A stretch of DNA of 64,000 nucleotides from an uncultured Draconibacterium sp. (GTDB lineage: Bacteria > Bacteroidota > Bacteroidia > Bacteroidales > Prolixibacteraceae), in contig NZ_OY781464.1 in NCBI RefSeq assembly GCF_963676735.1, positions 2,575,001 to 2,639,000 on the forward strand. Reading direction: 5' to 3'. Below are positions 1-8,572 of the stretch, piece after piece. Position 1 is the first letter of the stretch. Each line of letters opens with the position of its first letter. Below the pieces are notes generated by a model that saw nothing but the letters and a program-made list of their open reading frames with translations, ran no database searches and was not told the DNA's origin. Both the position numbers and the translations under genes were made by a program.

Positions 1-1
1 C

Positions 2-2992
2 TTACACATAAAATCGAGTGAAAATTTTCTTTTATCAAGAATTGATAAGATTCATGATAGCGTAAGAATAGATATACTAAAACTTGAAAGAATTTATTTT
101 GTAATTACTGGAGATATTGTTGATAAAGGAATAAAATCAGCATACTCCCAAGCAAAAAAATTTCTATTCGATTTAAAAAACAAACTGGAATCAATAAATG
201 AAAAACTGATTATTAAGTTTATAATCGTTCCCGGAAATCATGATTGTAATTTTGACTACGATAACCAACTACGTAGAAATTCATTAAATAAAATGGGATA
301 TGATACACTGGGTGAAGATAACAGTGTTATTGATTTATGTTTGACAGTCCAAAATGATTTTTGGGAGTTTTATAGCGAGTTTAACGACTTGCCTTTAAAC
401 AAACTTTTTTATCAAATACATGAAACATGGGATAATAACAGTATTTGTTTTAATTGTTTAAATACTTCTTGGATGTCCAAGAAAAAAGAAGAAATCAATT
501 TGTTTTTTCCCGTGAAAAGATTTGATAATCACGACGAATTAGAAAAGGGGAAAATAAATATTTCTTTATTTCATCATCCTATATTCTGGTTTACTCCAAA
601 TGGGTTACAAAATAATCGTAAAGAGTTACAAAGTTTTCTTGAAGACACCAGTTCTATTATACTTTACGGACATGAACACGAAGAAGAACATAAGAAATCC
701 ATTGAATTGTGGTCAAATAGGGAGACATTATATTTTTCTGGGAAGATTTTGCAGGATAGTTTAAACAAAGAATCTGGATTTCAACTTTTACTTCTTGATG
801 CAAGTAACAAAAAAGGACAGATAAAACAATTTATCTGGAAAGACGATATTTACGTTTCATTAGCAACAAAAGATATACATCTAAATGGTGACCGTTTTGG
901 AACTAAAAGATTTAAAAATAATATCGATTTTTTAGATGAATTGAATTCAATAAGAATTCCAATTTCAATTGAAAATAATCCCCATTTAAAATTGTCGGAT
1001 TTCTATATTTTCCCTGACCTTGAAAGGACCGAACAAAACAGCAGTGATATAGATTCGTTTTATGATTCTGAAAAATTGATTTCAGAAACAAGTTTCTCCA
1101 CTTGTATTATTGAAGGTGAAAATCAATCTGGAAAAACGAGTTTACTTTCAATGTTATATCGAAAATTTGTTGAAAATGAAAAATACCCATTATTAATAGA
1201 TTGTAAATCCTTTAAAACTACTGAAGTCGACAAGGTTTTAAAGTCTGCATTTTTCCAACAATATAGTGGCGAGGCACTTGATTTTGAGAGATATCTGCAA
1301 TATGAGCAATCAAAAAAAATCATTTTGCTTGATAATCTTCAAGGTTTATCTTTTAACTCAAAGACAATCAAACGAATTATTGAAGATTTAGAACTCCGTT
1401 TTGGCAAGGTAATAATAATAACAAATACACTTTATGGTCTATTATCCAAAATTGAGGCAGAGTTTGAAGAATTGGCAGTGTTTTCACTTAGACCTCTCGG
1501 TTACAGAAAGAGAAATAAACTAATCGAAAATTACCATAGACTAAGTATTCCTGTTTCGACCATTACTGATGAAATTCTGTTAGAAAGGACAAAACATTCA
1601 TTCAATCAAGTGGAGTTAGTCTTAGGAAATAAATTAATGCCTTCGTATCCAATATTTGTTTTATCGATACTTCAAACGATGGTTTATGCGAAACCAACTA
1701 ATTATGAACAAACATCATATGGATACTGCTATCACTCTTTAATTCATATTGCTCTTGCAAACAAAGCAAAGGTTGACAATGAATATATTGATACATATTT
1801 TAATTTTCTCTCGGAATTCGCACTACATCTATATAGGACTAAACAAGGAATTTTCACCGAACAAGTATTAAGCAATTTTTTCACTGACTACCAAAAAGAA
1901 TACCACGTCGCTTTTTCATTTGACAAATTGAAAGAAGCACTTTTAAGCTCAATGCTAATTCTTATACAAGATGATGAATGGAAATTTTCGTATGAATACA
2001 TATACTATTTTCTTATTGCACGTAAACTTGCTGAACTCATTGGCAAGGAGGAAGGGCAAAGTGCAATTAAATATTTATGTTCCAATTTACATGAAGAAAA
2101 GAATGCGAATATCCTGATATTCATCGCGCATCACACAAAAGATGATTTTTTGATTCAGGAAGCTACGTTTACAGCAATGGTTCCCTTCGAAGACATCGCA
2201 CCGATTACACTGGAACGACACGGTCATTATTACGATATGATTAAAGATATTGTGAAAGAAATTAGTTCTGATATAATAGAGGCTTCAAGTAATCCAGTTG
2301 AATCCCGGGATAAAATATTAGAATCCCAAGATAAAATTGAAAAAGAAAGAAGTAATCACAAAAATGAGATTAATAAAATTGAAGAAAATGAGGGTTTTAC
2401 TGAATTCATGACTCCTTTTTTTCAAGCATACAGAGCATTGGATATTGTTGGACAAATAATTAAAAATAGAAAAGGCTCTATCCCTGCCAATCAGCTTGTT
2501 GATATGATAGTTGAATTATACAATACTGCTTTTAGAACTATTAGTTTTTTCGGGAAAACAATACTTGAAACAAAGTCTGATTTTATAGATTCACTTGCAG
2601 GCAAAGTTGAAGATGGAGACACAAAACTAAAAATTGAAAAGAAAGTTAATAGTTTCTTTCAATATGTATCTCTTCAAATTTGTTTAGGTGTTTTTGGGAA
2701 AGTAATACATTCTGTGGGACAAAAAGATTTGAAAGATTTATTTATTGAAGCTGCAAAAAGAATAGATACACCTGCCGCAGATATTGTTACATTTAGTATC
2801 AATTCATATTATGGCAAGTTGTCAACTGGCGATGTACAAAAAATTGCCAAAAAGTATGAAAATAACCGTGTTGCTATGAAAATTATAAAAGCAAGAGTTA
2901 AAGCATACTTGTATCAAAACTTTGTTGATTACAAAAAAAGACAATCTTTCGCAAGTTCATTAAAAATGCAAATTGGACCTCCGCGAAGATAG
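2..2992 (+). CDS. Metallophosphoesterase-STAND NTPase fusion protein (5' partial)
   Basis: The reading frame is open from base 2, so the gene starts left of the window; 996 residues are visible. The N-terminal part is a calcineurin-like phosphoesterase: it shows the tail of the first metal motif (LH at residues 1-2), GDIVDKG (37-43), GNHD (78-81) and a GHEHE motif near residue 223. Next comes a P-loop, GENQSGKTSL, near residue 372 and a Walker B-like ILLDN near 440, followed by a long helical C-terminal region, which suggests a STAND-type NTPase. Phosphoesterase-NTPase fusions of this kind often sit in bacterial defence islands, so an antiviral role is plausible but unproven. The gene is cassette 1 of the array, followed after about 145 bases by attC-1. 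Confidence 0.8.
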   Translation, partial: LHIKSSENFLLSRIDKIHDSVRIDILKLERIYFVITGDIVDKGIKSAYSQAKKFLFDLKNKLESINEKLIIKFIIVPGNHDCNFDYDNQLRRNSLNKMGYDTLGEDNSVIDLCLTVQNDFWEFYSEFNDLPLNKLFYQIHETWDNNSICFNCLNTSWMSKKKEEINLFFPVKRFDNHDELEKGKINISLFHHPIFWFTPNGLQNNRKELQSFLEDTSSIILYGHEHEEEHKKSIELWSNRETLYFSGKILQDSLNKESGFQLLLLDASNKKGQIKQFIWKDDIYVSLATKDIHLNGDRFGTKRFKNNIDFLDELNSIRIPISIENNPHLKLSDFYIFPDLERTEQNSSDIDSFYDSEKLISETSFSTCIIEGENQSGKTSLLSMLYRKFVENEKYPLLIDCKSFKTTEVDKVLKSAFFQQYSGEALDFERYLQYEQSKKIILLDNLQGLSFNSKTIKRIIEDLELRFGKVIIITNTLYGLLSKIEAEFEELAVFSLRPLGYRKRNKLIENYHRLSIPVSTITDEILLERTKHSFNQVELVLGNKLMPSYPIFVLSILQTMVYAKPTNYEQTSYGYCYHSLIHIALANKAKVDNEYIDTYFNFLSEFALHLYRTKQGIFTEQVLSNFFTDYQKEYHVAFSFDKLKEALLSSMLILIQDDEWKFSYEYIYYFLIARKLAELIGKEEGQSAIKYLCSNLHEEKNANILIFIAHHTKDDFLIQEATFTAMVPFEDIAPITLERHGHYYDMIKDIVKEISSDIIEASSNPVESRDKILESQDKIEKERSNHKNEINKIEENEGFTEFMTPFFQAYRALDIVGQIIKNRKGSIPANQLVDMIVELYNTAFRTISFFGKTILETKSDFIDSLAGKVEDGDTKLKIEKKVNSFFQYVSLQICLGVFGKVIHSVGQKDLKDLFIEAAKRIDTPAADIVTFSINSYYGKLSTGDVQKIAKKYENNRVAMKIIKARVKAYLYQNFVDYKKRQSFASSLKMQIGPPRR

Positions 2993-3137
2993 CCAATATC
3001 TATAGTCAAGCACATTTGTAGGTCGCACATGCCATTTCATGACCAATACCTACAAAAGAGCTTGCCTTTTCCAGCGCACGGACTGACATAAACATATAGC
3101 ATATTGAAAGATAAATGACTGAAAAACAAACACCAGG

Positions 3138-3270
3138 CGGTAACAAATTGTAAATTGCATTGCGGGGTTCGTGGTGTGTCGTACGCTGGATTCTCGCAAC
3201 ATCGTTCCGTCCTGCCGGACAGGAACGAGCTCCGAAATCCGCAACGACAACTTACAAGTGACCGTTACCA
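3138..3270 (+). other. attC-1 recombination site of the phosphoesterase-STAND cassette
   Basis: Imperfect palindrome from left core CGGTAAC (3138-3144) to right core GTTACCA (3264-3270). Just inside the cores, TTGTAAATTG on the left pairs imperfectly with CAACTTACAAG on the right. The centre holds a strong hairpin with arms TCGTTCC and GGAACGA. The predicted exchange point is G3264/TT. It lies between two + strand genes, as an attC should. Confidence 0.8.
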
Positions 3271-4776
3271 AACATATTGAAAAAAGAAAATAGCGCATGA
3301 AAATGATAGAATGGAATACTCTAAAACTTGACTTGAAAAAATTATTCAATTTTCAAGGCGAGAAAGATTATCTATCAAAGCTTGTCGCAAATTTTGAAGA
3401 ATTGGAACAAAAAGGTAAAAATATTCCCTTCAAAATTACAGGTTTACGGAGAAAAGGATTTATAATAAAAGCTGCCGGACTATTTGGTTTTATTTCTTTC
3501 GACCACATGCCTTGGAAATATGAAAATCATAATGCATGGAATGCTGTTTTTCCTTCAATAAAAGGGAAAATATTCTTTGGAAAAACACATCAATTCCAGA
3601 AAAAACCTTTGTCATTAATTCTAAATGGAGAGATTCCCCAATTTAAAAAAATTGAATTAAATGAGACAGATAAATACAAAGGAATAATTATCAATAAAAC
3701 AAAATATGGACTATTTATAGATTTCGGATATCATTTCAACTGGGACTGCGGGTCAATTGTCGGAATGGTTCATAAATCAAATTTTGCTCCAATCGAAACA
3801 TTTGAAAAATTAGAAATCGGCGAAACAACGGAAGTGTTCTTTTTGGGAAGCAACAACAAAGAACAACTTCTTTTTGGAGACAATAACGTTTCAAAAGAAT
3901 GGCTAAACGGAGAAGTTGAAAAATTGGTTGGGGAAATTTTACCAGTAAAGATTATTAAAACTAATGATGATAAAACGGATTATCTTGTAAATGAGAAATA
4001 TAATGCGACATTACCAACCATAAATTCAATTTATCCGACAAATAAGAAAATAATAAAAAGCGCAATCAAAAATTTTAAAAATGGGGATTTAATACATTGT
4101 GAAATTTTAAAAGTTAACAAGCTCAATAAAACATTGCAATTAAAATGGGATTTTGCACATGAAATTGAAGGTATTATTTCAAGAATGACAATAGAAGAAA
4201 GCAAACCGAAAAATCAAATAAAAGAGTTTAGAAACAGAAGTAATTCTGTTGAGAATATTGCCGACACCAACGTAATTGAAAAACTTAATTTAATTGGAAA
4301 AACAGTCAAAGTAGAGGTAATTAAGAAAGAAGATAATCTGGGAAGAATCTCAAACAAATATAAAATCGAAAATAAATACAGTGGAAAATTAATTTTATCA
4401 AATGATAATTACAAAATAAGCACTAAAGAAAAAAAGCGAATTGAAAAAAACCTGCAAGACGGAGAAATTTTAGATTGTCAAGTATTAAGTGTTGACAAAA
4501 ATCAAATCAGTATTAACTGGAAACTGATGGATGAAGAATTACTGAGATTTATAAAAGTATGAATTAACGAAAATGAAAAATACGTTTTGGTAACAAAGTG
4601 CAAATGTAATGCGGGCGGGCGTGGTGTTCCAGCGTTTTCGCCCTGTTCAACCACCGCCAATCCGTCTTTGACGGATGACGGTTTTAAAAAGAAATTTAGC
4701 GGTACGCCGGCTTGGCTCCGTGCGGATTTGAAAGGGAACCGTTTCAAAATCCCGCACTCCACTTGCACCAACCGTT
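3261..4776 (+). repeat. Duplicated cassette, copy 1
   Basis: Unit of 1516 bases that recurs at 15062-16577 at a constant offset of 11801, with no difference noticed by eye and identical encoded proteins. The first differing bases are 3260/15061 and 4777/16578. Both copies begin and end in ACCGTT, so the repeat boundaries coincide with attC right cores. Confidence 0.9.
3297..4562 (+). CDS. S1/OB-fold-like protein of unknown function, cassette copy 1
   Basis: 421 residues, lysine-rich and predicted soluble. The clearest segment, around residues 122-185, has the layout of an S1 RNA-binding domain: KGIIINKTKYGLFIDFG, a short strand region, GMVHKSNF, then a KLEIGE segment followed by VFFLG. Weaker S1-like strands recur further on (for example GDLIHCEILKVNKLNKTLQLKW and the C-terminal GEILDCQVLSVDKNQISINW). 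It probably binds RNA or ssDNA; the biological role is unknown. ATG 3297 is used; ATG 3303 is equally possible. It is the sole gene of its cassette, and an identical copy lies at 15098-16363. Confidence 0.7.
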   Translation: MKMIEWNTLKLDLKKLFNFQGEKDYLSKLVANFEELEQKGKNIPFKITGLRRKGFIIKAAGLFGFISFDHMPWKYENHNAWNAVFPSIKGKIFFGKTHQFQKKPLSLILNGEIPQFKKIELNETDKYKGIIINKTKYGLFIDFGYHFNWDCGSIVGMVHKSNFAPIETFEKLEIGETTEVFFLGSNNKEQLLFGDNNVSKEWLNGEVEKLVGEILPVKIIKTNDDKTDYLVNEKYNATLPTINSIYPTNKKIIKSAIKNFKNGDLIHCEILKVNKLNKTLQLKWDFAHEIEGIISRMTIEESKPKNQIKEFRNRSNSVENIADTNVIEKLNLIGKTVKVEVIKKEDNLGRISNKYKIENKYSGKLILSNDNYKISTKEKKRIEKNLQDGEILDCQVLSVDKNQISINWKLMDEELLRFIKV

Positions 4777-4780
4777 GTAG
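4588..4780 (+). other. attC-2 recombination site of S1-like cassette copy 1
   Basis: Left core TGGTAAC (4588-4594), right core GTTGTAG (4774-4780). Inner arms GTGCAAATG and CACTTGCAC pair. It is 193 bases long, close to attC-5 and to the identical attC-8 in sequence. TTTGGTAAC at the left core is the exact complement of GTTACCAAA at the start of this cassette (3264-3272), as required of the two ends of one excised cassette. Confidence 0.85.
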
Positions 4781-4833
4781 TGCATTTGGCACAGCGATAC
4801 ACCGAACTTGATAATAAGAACAAAATAAAGAGC

Positions 4834-5589
4834 ATGAAGATTCTAAAATATATCTTATCATTTTTACTAGTATTATGGGGATTGTTTATAGCATATTCCA
4901 AATTATTTTCAGTTGGACTTCACTTTCCTTTCTTAACAGTAGTGACAATTATAGCAATTGTTATGGGGATTAGTAAAAACGTGAAATCAGGATTGATTTT
5001 CTTTGTTTCCGCTTGCTTGTGGATTGTTTTTAGTGCCGAAACGATTGGATTTATAATGTTTTTTGATTCGGGTAATTATGGAAGAATGATAATCGGTCTA
5101 ATTCCATTTTTATTAAGTGTTGGATTATTATTCTCGATTAAGATTGAGAACAAGTTTATAAATAAGTTTAACAGGAAACTTCTTTTAATTCCAGTGTTAC
5201 TAATATTAGGGTTTGGTTCTTACATATATAAGCCTACGATTGAAGAAATTAATTGTTGGTATTACATTGACAATGACGAAACATACAATGTTCTATTTGC
5301 AAAAGCCCCCGAAAGAACCTTTGAAGTTGCGCTAACATCGGACGATTTAAAAAAAGAAGTTATTGCAGACGCCATTCGATACGAAGGACGAGATGGATAC
5401 TACTGTCCAGAAACCAAAGTTAGAATAGTTACCAGTTTTGGAAGAATTATATCAGTTAAAATAATTGGATTTAGAAATAGTGAAATTGACAAGAAAGTAA
5501 GTTTTAGTAATCCAGAAAAAATTCCACTAGAGAGTGTTAATGGAAAATTGGAAATACTGAAACCGTTCATATTAAGACTATGGAATTAA
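4834..5589 (+). CDS. Polytopic membrane protein with C-terminal soluble domain, unknown function
   Basis: 251 residues from ATG 4834; an upstream in-frame ATG at 4780 would start inside the attC core and is less likely. About five hydrophobic segments cover residues 1-135 (for example ILKYILSFLLVLWGLFIAY at the N terminus), followed by a roughly 110-residue hydrophilic C-terminal domain with no motif I recognise. It is the only gene of cassette 3 and ends 13 bases before attC-3. Expression probably depends on a promoter in the roughly 55-base 5' part of the cassette or on readthrough. Function unknown. Confidence 0.65.
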   Translation: MKILKYILSFLLVLWGLFIAYSKLFSVGLHFPFLTVVTIIAIVMGISKNVKSGLIFFVSACLWIVFSAETIGFIMFFDSGNYGRMIIGLIPFLLSVGLLFSIKIENKFINKFNRKLLLIPVLLILGFGSYIYKPTIEEINCWYYIDNDETYNVLFAKAPERTFEVALTSDDLKKEVIADAIRYEGRDGYYCPETKVRIVTSFGRIISVKIIGFRNSEIDKKVSFSNPEKIPLESVNGKLEILKPFILRLWN

Positions 5590-5602
5590 TATAAAAAACG
5601 CA

Positions 5603-5732
5603 CTACAACAATGTATAAAAATAATAGCCGAGATAGTAGTAAATTCAAGGCTTGTAGCCCGCTTCAGCCCTCTTGTAACTTGACACGGAAGTGCCACGCA
5701 ATCGGCTACTATTCTTATACTAAACGTTGTAG
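5603..5732 (+). other. attC-3 recombination site of the membrane protein cassette
   Basis: Left core CTACAAC (5603-5609), right core GTTGTAG (5726-5732). The long inner arms ATAATAGCCGA and TCGGCTACTAT are nearly perfect complements. The cassette starts with GTTGTAGTGC (4774) and its attC begins with the exact complement GCACTACAAC (5600-5609). Confidence 0.85.
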
Positions 5733-5746
5733 CACATTTTGAAAAC

Positions 5747-6079
5747 ATGAAATTGATTAGACAATTCATACATAAACTATTCAAGAATTCTGACTCAAAA
5801 GAGTATGTTGAAATTCAAAGAAATGAACTCTGTTTTTGCCAGAGTGGAAAAAAATATAAGAATTGTCATTTTTCGATTTTGGATAAAAAAGGGAAAATAG
5901 CATTATGGGAAATCGATACTAATACGCAAAATAAAGAGGTTAAAATCTATTCGAGAAGGAAGTTCAAAGACATTGCATATAAACAACCCACAAGTTTGAG
6001 AGGTTCTGATGTAAAAGCCACAAACATTGCGTTAAACGATTACAATCCAGAAGTTCACGACATTTATAAGTTCCAATAA
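5747..6079 (+). CDS. Small SEC-C motif protein
   Basis: 110 residues. The motif LCFCQSGKKYKNCH near residues 28-41 matches the C-terminal zinc-binding SEC-C motif of SecA and many small proteins (CxCxSGKKYKxCH), with one position differing from the usual CCH ending. The rest is a basic N terminus and an unrecognised C-terminal part. It starts 14 bases after attC-3, typical for a cassette gene, and shares cassette 4 with the following small membrane protein. SEC-C domains bind zinc and can mediate protein or ribosome contacts; no specific role can be assigned here. Confidence 0.65.
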   Translation: MKLIRQFIHKLFKNSDSKEYVEIQRNELCFCQSGKKYKNCHFSILDKKGKIALWEIDTNTQNKEVKIYSRRKFKDIAYKQPTSLRGSDVKATNIALNDYNPEVHDIYKFQ

Positions 6080-6100
6080 AAAAGCAAATAAATAAAACTA

Positions 6101-6520
6101 TTGACGACAATTAGAAAAATATTAAGCACAGACTTTATTCAGAGAATAATTTATGGAGTTGGTATTCTTTTCTGGACACTCATAATGTGGACAGATTTAT
6201 TCAAATTTCCCTTCTCAAAAAGTTCATTAGGAGTTCCGTACTTGATACTTTATCTCATTCCAACAGTAATACTTACTGTACAAATTATTATTAATACCAG
6301 GCTTTTATGGTGGATAATTTGGCTGATTTTTAGTGGATACATTTTAATTTCAATAAGTCTGGTAACAATTGACTCAATACAAAGAAGTGGAAATCATCCC
6401 AAGGCAATCAGCTGGACAATCCAAGATATTTTTCAACTAATTCTTGTAATTGGACTTTTTGTTGCAATTGACTGGATAATATATAGAATGAAACCAACGA
6501 TAAAAATGAAAAATAAATAA
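6101..6520 (+). CDS. Small four-helix membrane protein, unknown function
   Basis: 139 residues if the TTG at 6101 is the start; no ATG is available near the beginning, and the frame is open only shortly upstream, so the start is uncertain. Four hydrophobic segments are evident (for example LILYLIPTVILTVQIII and LLWWIIWLIFSGYILI). It lies 21 bases after the SEC-C gene with no attC between them, so both form one two-gene cassette. It ends 8 bases before attC-4. No homologous family recognised. Confidence 0.5.
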   Translation: MTTIRKILSTDFIQRIIYGVGILFWTLIMWTDLFKFPFSKSSLGVPYLILYLIPTVILTVQIIINTRLLWWIIWLIFSGYILISISLVTIDSIQRSGNHPKAISWTIQDIFQLILVIGLFVAIDWIIYRMKPTIKMKNK

Positions 6521-6528
6521 AAAACGTG

Positions 6529-6660
6529 CTACAACACGTGGTATAAGTCATGGCTGGGTTTGTGCGGATTCGACAAGTCGAATCTCGTCCCAACCTCAGT
6601 TTCGGTCGGACACTCAGACTCTCGTCTAACCGCCACGACCTCATACCACCACCGTTATGC
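6529..6660 (+). other. attC-4 recombination site of the SEC-C cassette
   Basis: Left core CTACAAC (6529-6535), right core GTTATGC (6654-6660). The arms TGGTATAAGTC and GACCTCATACCA pair imperfectly. A central hairpin with arms GATTCGAC and GTCGAATC resembles the centre of attC-1. The cassette start GTTGTAGCAC (5726) is the exact complement of GTGCTACAAC ending the left core. Confidence 0.85.
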
Positions 6661-6675
6661 CGCATGTTAAATTGA

Positions 6676-7020
6676 ATGCCCGAATTGTACTCTGAATTAT
6701 TAATTAATAAAAAAAATGATATGAAAAGTAAATCTAAATTAAGAGAGTTTTTAACTGGAATTCCCGAATCAAAACGTAAACTAAATCCTGATTTGTCAAA
6801 CCCAAACGATTATAAAAGGCTGATTAGAATTTCAATTTCATTAATAAAAGAGGATTCAACAATTTCTACCCAAGATATTACTACGACTTGCGAAGATATT
6901 GGTGGATATTACGCAGAACTTATAAAACATGACGATTTTGAATCAAGTTTTTGCACTCCTATTATCTCCGAGATAAATAATGCAAAGTATATCATTGAGA
7001 TTTATGAATCTTTGAAATAA
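6676..7020 (+). CDS. Small hypothetical protein
   Basis: 114 residues from ATG 6676, 16 bases after attC-4. A second in-frame ATG at 6721 (MKSKSKLREF) would give 99 residues and cannot be excluded. Predicted soluble and helical with a lysine-rich N terminus; no motif recognised. It is the first of three genes in cassette 5 and ends 5 bases before the next start, so the two are probably cotranscribed. Confidence 0.5.
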   Translation: MPELYSELLINKKNDMKSKSKLREFLTGIPESKRKLNPDLSNPNDYKRLIRISISLIKEDSTISTQDITTTCEDIGGYYAELIKHDDFESSFCTPIISEINNAKYIIEIYESLK

Positions 7021-7025
7021 GCAAT

Positions 7026-7421
7026 ATGAAAAAGCTTTTGGTCCTAGTAACTCTTGTAGTAATTTCATGTTTATCGTGCCTCGCTCAACGTTTTACAGTA
7101 ACTGAGATAAAATCACGAGGTATATCGGAAAATGAATTGCAAGAGAAAAAAGTACAAATGCTAGGTGCAACATTTGATATTTCCATTTATGACACATCAG
7201 TCAAAGTAAAAGTAACTACAACAGAAAATGAGTACACTACAATTGTTTTAGATGAAAGTCCGGACAAACATTCTGACTATTTCTGTCAAATAGGAGAAAA
7301 TCATTATTTTTTAACTCTAAATAAATCTTTTGGGGGCGAAGCAACTTCAGCTACTTTCTCCACCGCTGAGATTAATCCACATCCCAGAATTTTCTGGTAT
7401 ACTTTAAAGAAGAAGTATTGA
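7026..7421 (+). CDS. Small secreted protein, unknown function
   Basis: 131 residues. The N terminus, MKKLLVLVTLVVISC followed by LSCLAQ, is a clear signal peptide, cleaved either after LAQ or as a lipoprotein signal at a cysteine. The mature part of about 110 residues is beta-rich and has no motif I recognise. It is the middle gene of cassette 5, 5 bases after the preceding ORF, with no attC on either side. An envelope or periplasmic location is inferred from the signal peptide only. Confidence 0.55.
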   Translation: MKKLLVLVTLVVISCLSCLAQRFTVTEIKSRGISENELQEKKVQMLGATFDISIYDTSVKVKVTTTENEYTTIVLDESPDKHSDYFCQIGENHYFLTLNKSFGGEATSATFSTAEINPHPRIFWYTLKKKY

Positions 7422-7479
7422 TTTAATTCTTAACGAAATAAGAAATGTCAATCAACTAAAAATAAAAACTACCGTCAAA

Positions 7480-8241
7480 ATGAAAACTTTAAAACTTATC
7501 ATATTCCTTTCAATAATATTCTTGGCATCCATTCAGGTTACGTATGGCAAGACATACAAATATTGGACTTATATAGGAAATATTGAGATTGATGATTTAA
7601 ATAATCAAGTCGTGGTTAATTCAGAGGCAATTTACAATATATACGACACTTCAGAGGAACCGCTACGATTATACATGGAAAGAGACAATGGGAAATGGAG
7701 AATGTGTCTTGAGTTTGACCAAGTTGCAGGTTTTGAAACAATGACTGTTTTTAGATATAAAAACAGCAGATTTGAAAGAATAGGAAGTTATAAAATCATG
7801 GACCTTGAAATCTCCCAAAAAGAACCTTGGATAGATAGGTTGCCACCATATTACATTCCATCAATTAAGACATTAATTACAGACAACGAATTTGGTGGTA
7901 ATGCAAGTCTTTTTGAAAGTGACACTTGGTTTATGAAATCTGTCCGGGAAAGAAAAACATTAATTTTAAAATACTTAATCAGGGAGTTCAAAAAAGCCAA
8001 ATATTCAATTAACAATGAATTTACAAGTAAATACAATGATTACTCTGTAGTAGTTGAGTTAATAAACAATGGAGAATATGAAACATTTATAAAAAACTTG
8101 GAAAATTCAGATATTGATAGTGCGTGGTTAAATTTATGCAGACTTGGAAAACATAACTTCATGAGATATTTGTATTACTATGACAACCAGTCAGGACAAT
8201 GGATTAGACCAAAAACAAAAGATGTCTCCAGATTAAAATAA
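7480..8241 (+). CDS. Secreted hypothetical protein
   Basis: 253 residues. MKTLKLIIFLSIIFLASIQ is a signal peptide with probable cleavage near residue 23 (TYG-K). The mature protein is hydrophilic with many aromatic residues, mixed beta and helical; the C-terminal half contains a helical segment ending in NFMRYLYYYD. No family recognised. It is the last gene of the three-gene cassette 5 and ends 9 bases before attC-5. Having two exported proteins in one cassette suggests that they act together at the envelope, which is inference. Confidence 0.55.
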   Translation: MKTLKLIIFLSIIFLASIQVTYGKTYKYWTYIGNIEIDDLNNQVVVNSEAIYNIYDTSEEPLRLYMERDNGKWRMCLEFDQVAGFETMTVFRYKNSRFERIGSYKIMDLEISQKEPWIDRLPPYYIPSIKTLITDNEFGGNASLFESDTWFMKSVRERKTLILKYLIREFKKAKYSINNEFTSKYNDYSVVVELINNGEYETFIKNLENSDIDSAWLNLCRLGKHNFMRYLYYYDNQSGQWIRPKTKDVSRLK

Positions 8242-8249
8242 ACACGACG

Positions 8250-8441
8250 GCATAACAAAGTGCAAATGTAATGCGGGCGGACGTGGTTTTCCAACTTTTT
8301 CGCATTGTTCAACCACCGCCAATCCGTCGTTGACGGATTGTAGTAAAAAACAAAATTTAGTGCTACGCCGGCTTGGCTCCGTGCAACCCTGAAAAGTTGC
8401 CGTTTCAAAGCTCCGCACTACACTTGCACCAACCGTTGTGT
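8250..8441 (+). other. attC-5 recombination site of the three-gene cassette
   Basis: Left core GCATAAC (8250-8256), right core GTTGTGT (8435-8441). The inner arms GTGCAAATG and CACTTGCAC are the same as in attC-2 and attC-8, and the 192-base length and central sequence are also similar. The cassette start GTTATGCCG (6654) is the complement of CGGCATAAC at the left core. The next 131 bases (8442-8572) are noncoding 5' part of cassette 6; I see no clear promoter there. Confidence 0.85.
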
Positions 8442-8572
8442 TTCATGCTAAGAAAGACCGTGCAACAAAAGCCTACGCACATTTGGCACATTTACAAGCC
8501 CAACCCACGAGCTGATGCTTCAGCTTGTAAAAGAGCCAAATTTTAGCCGACGCTACAAATGATACGTTATAT

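Noticed and set aside
4587..4811. ORF of 74 codons over attC-2, with a near-identical ORF at 16388-16591
   Set aside because: It lies entirely within the palindromic attC and its reading frame follows the recombination site, not a protein pattern.
8442..8572. Possible additional attC ending in GTTATAT at 8566-8572
   Set aside because: The left core and inner arms pair poorly, and the cassette ends already match attC-5 and attC-6; treated as the 5' part of cassette 6.
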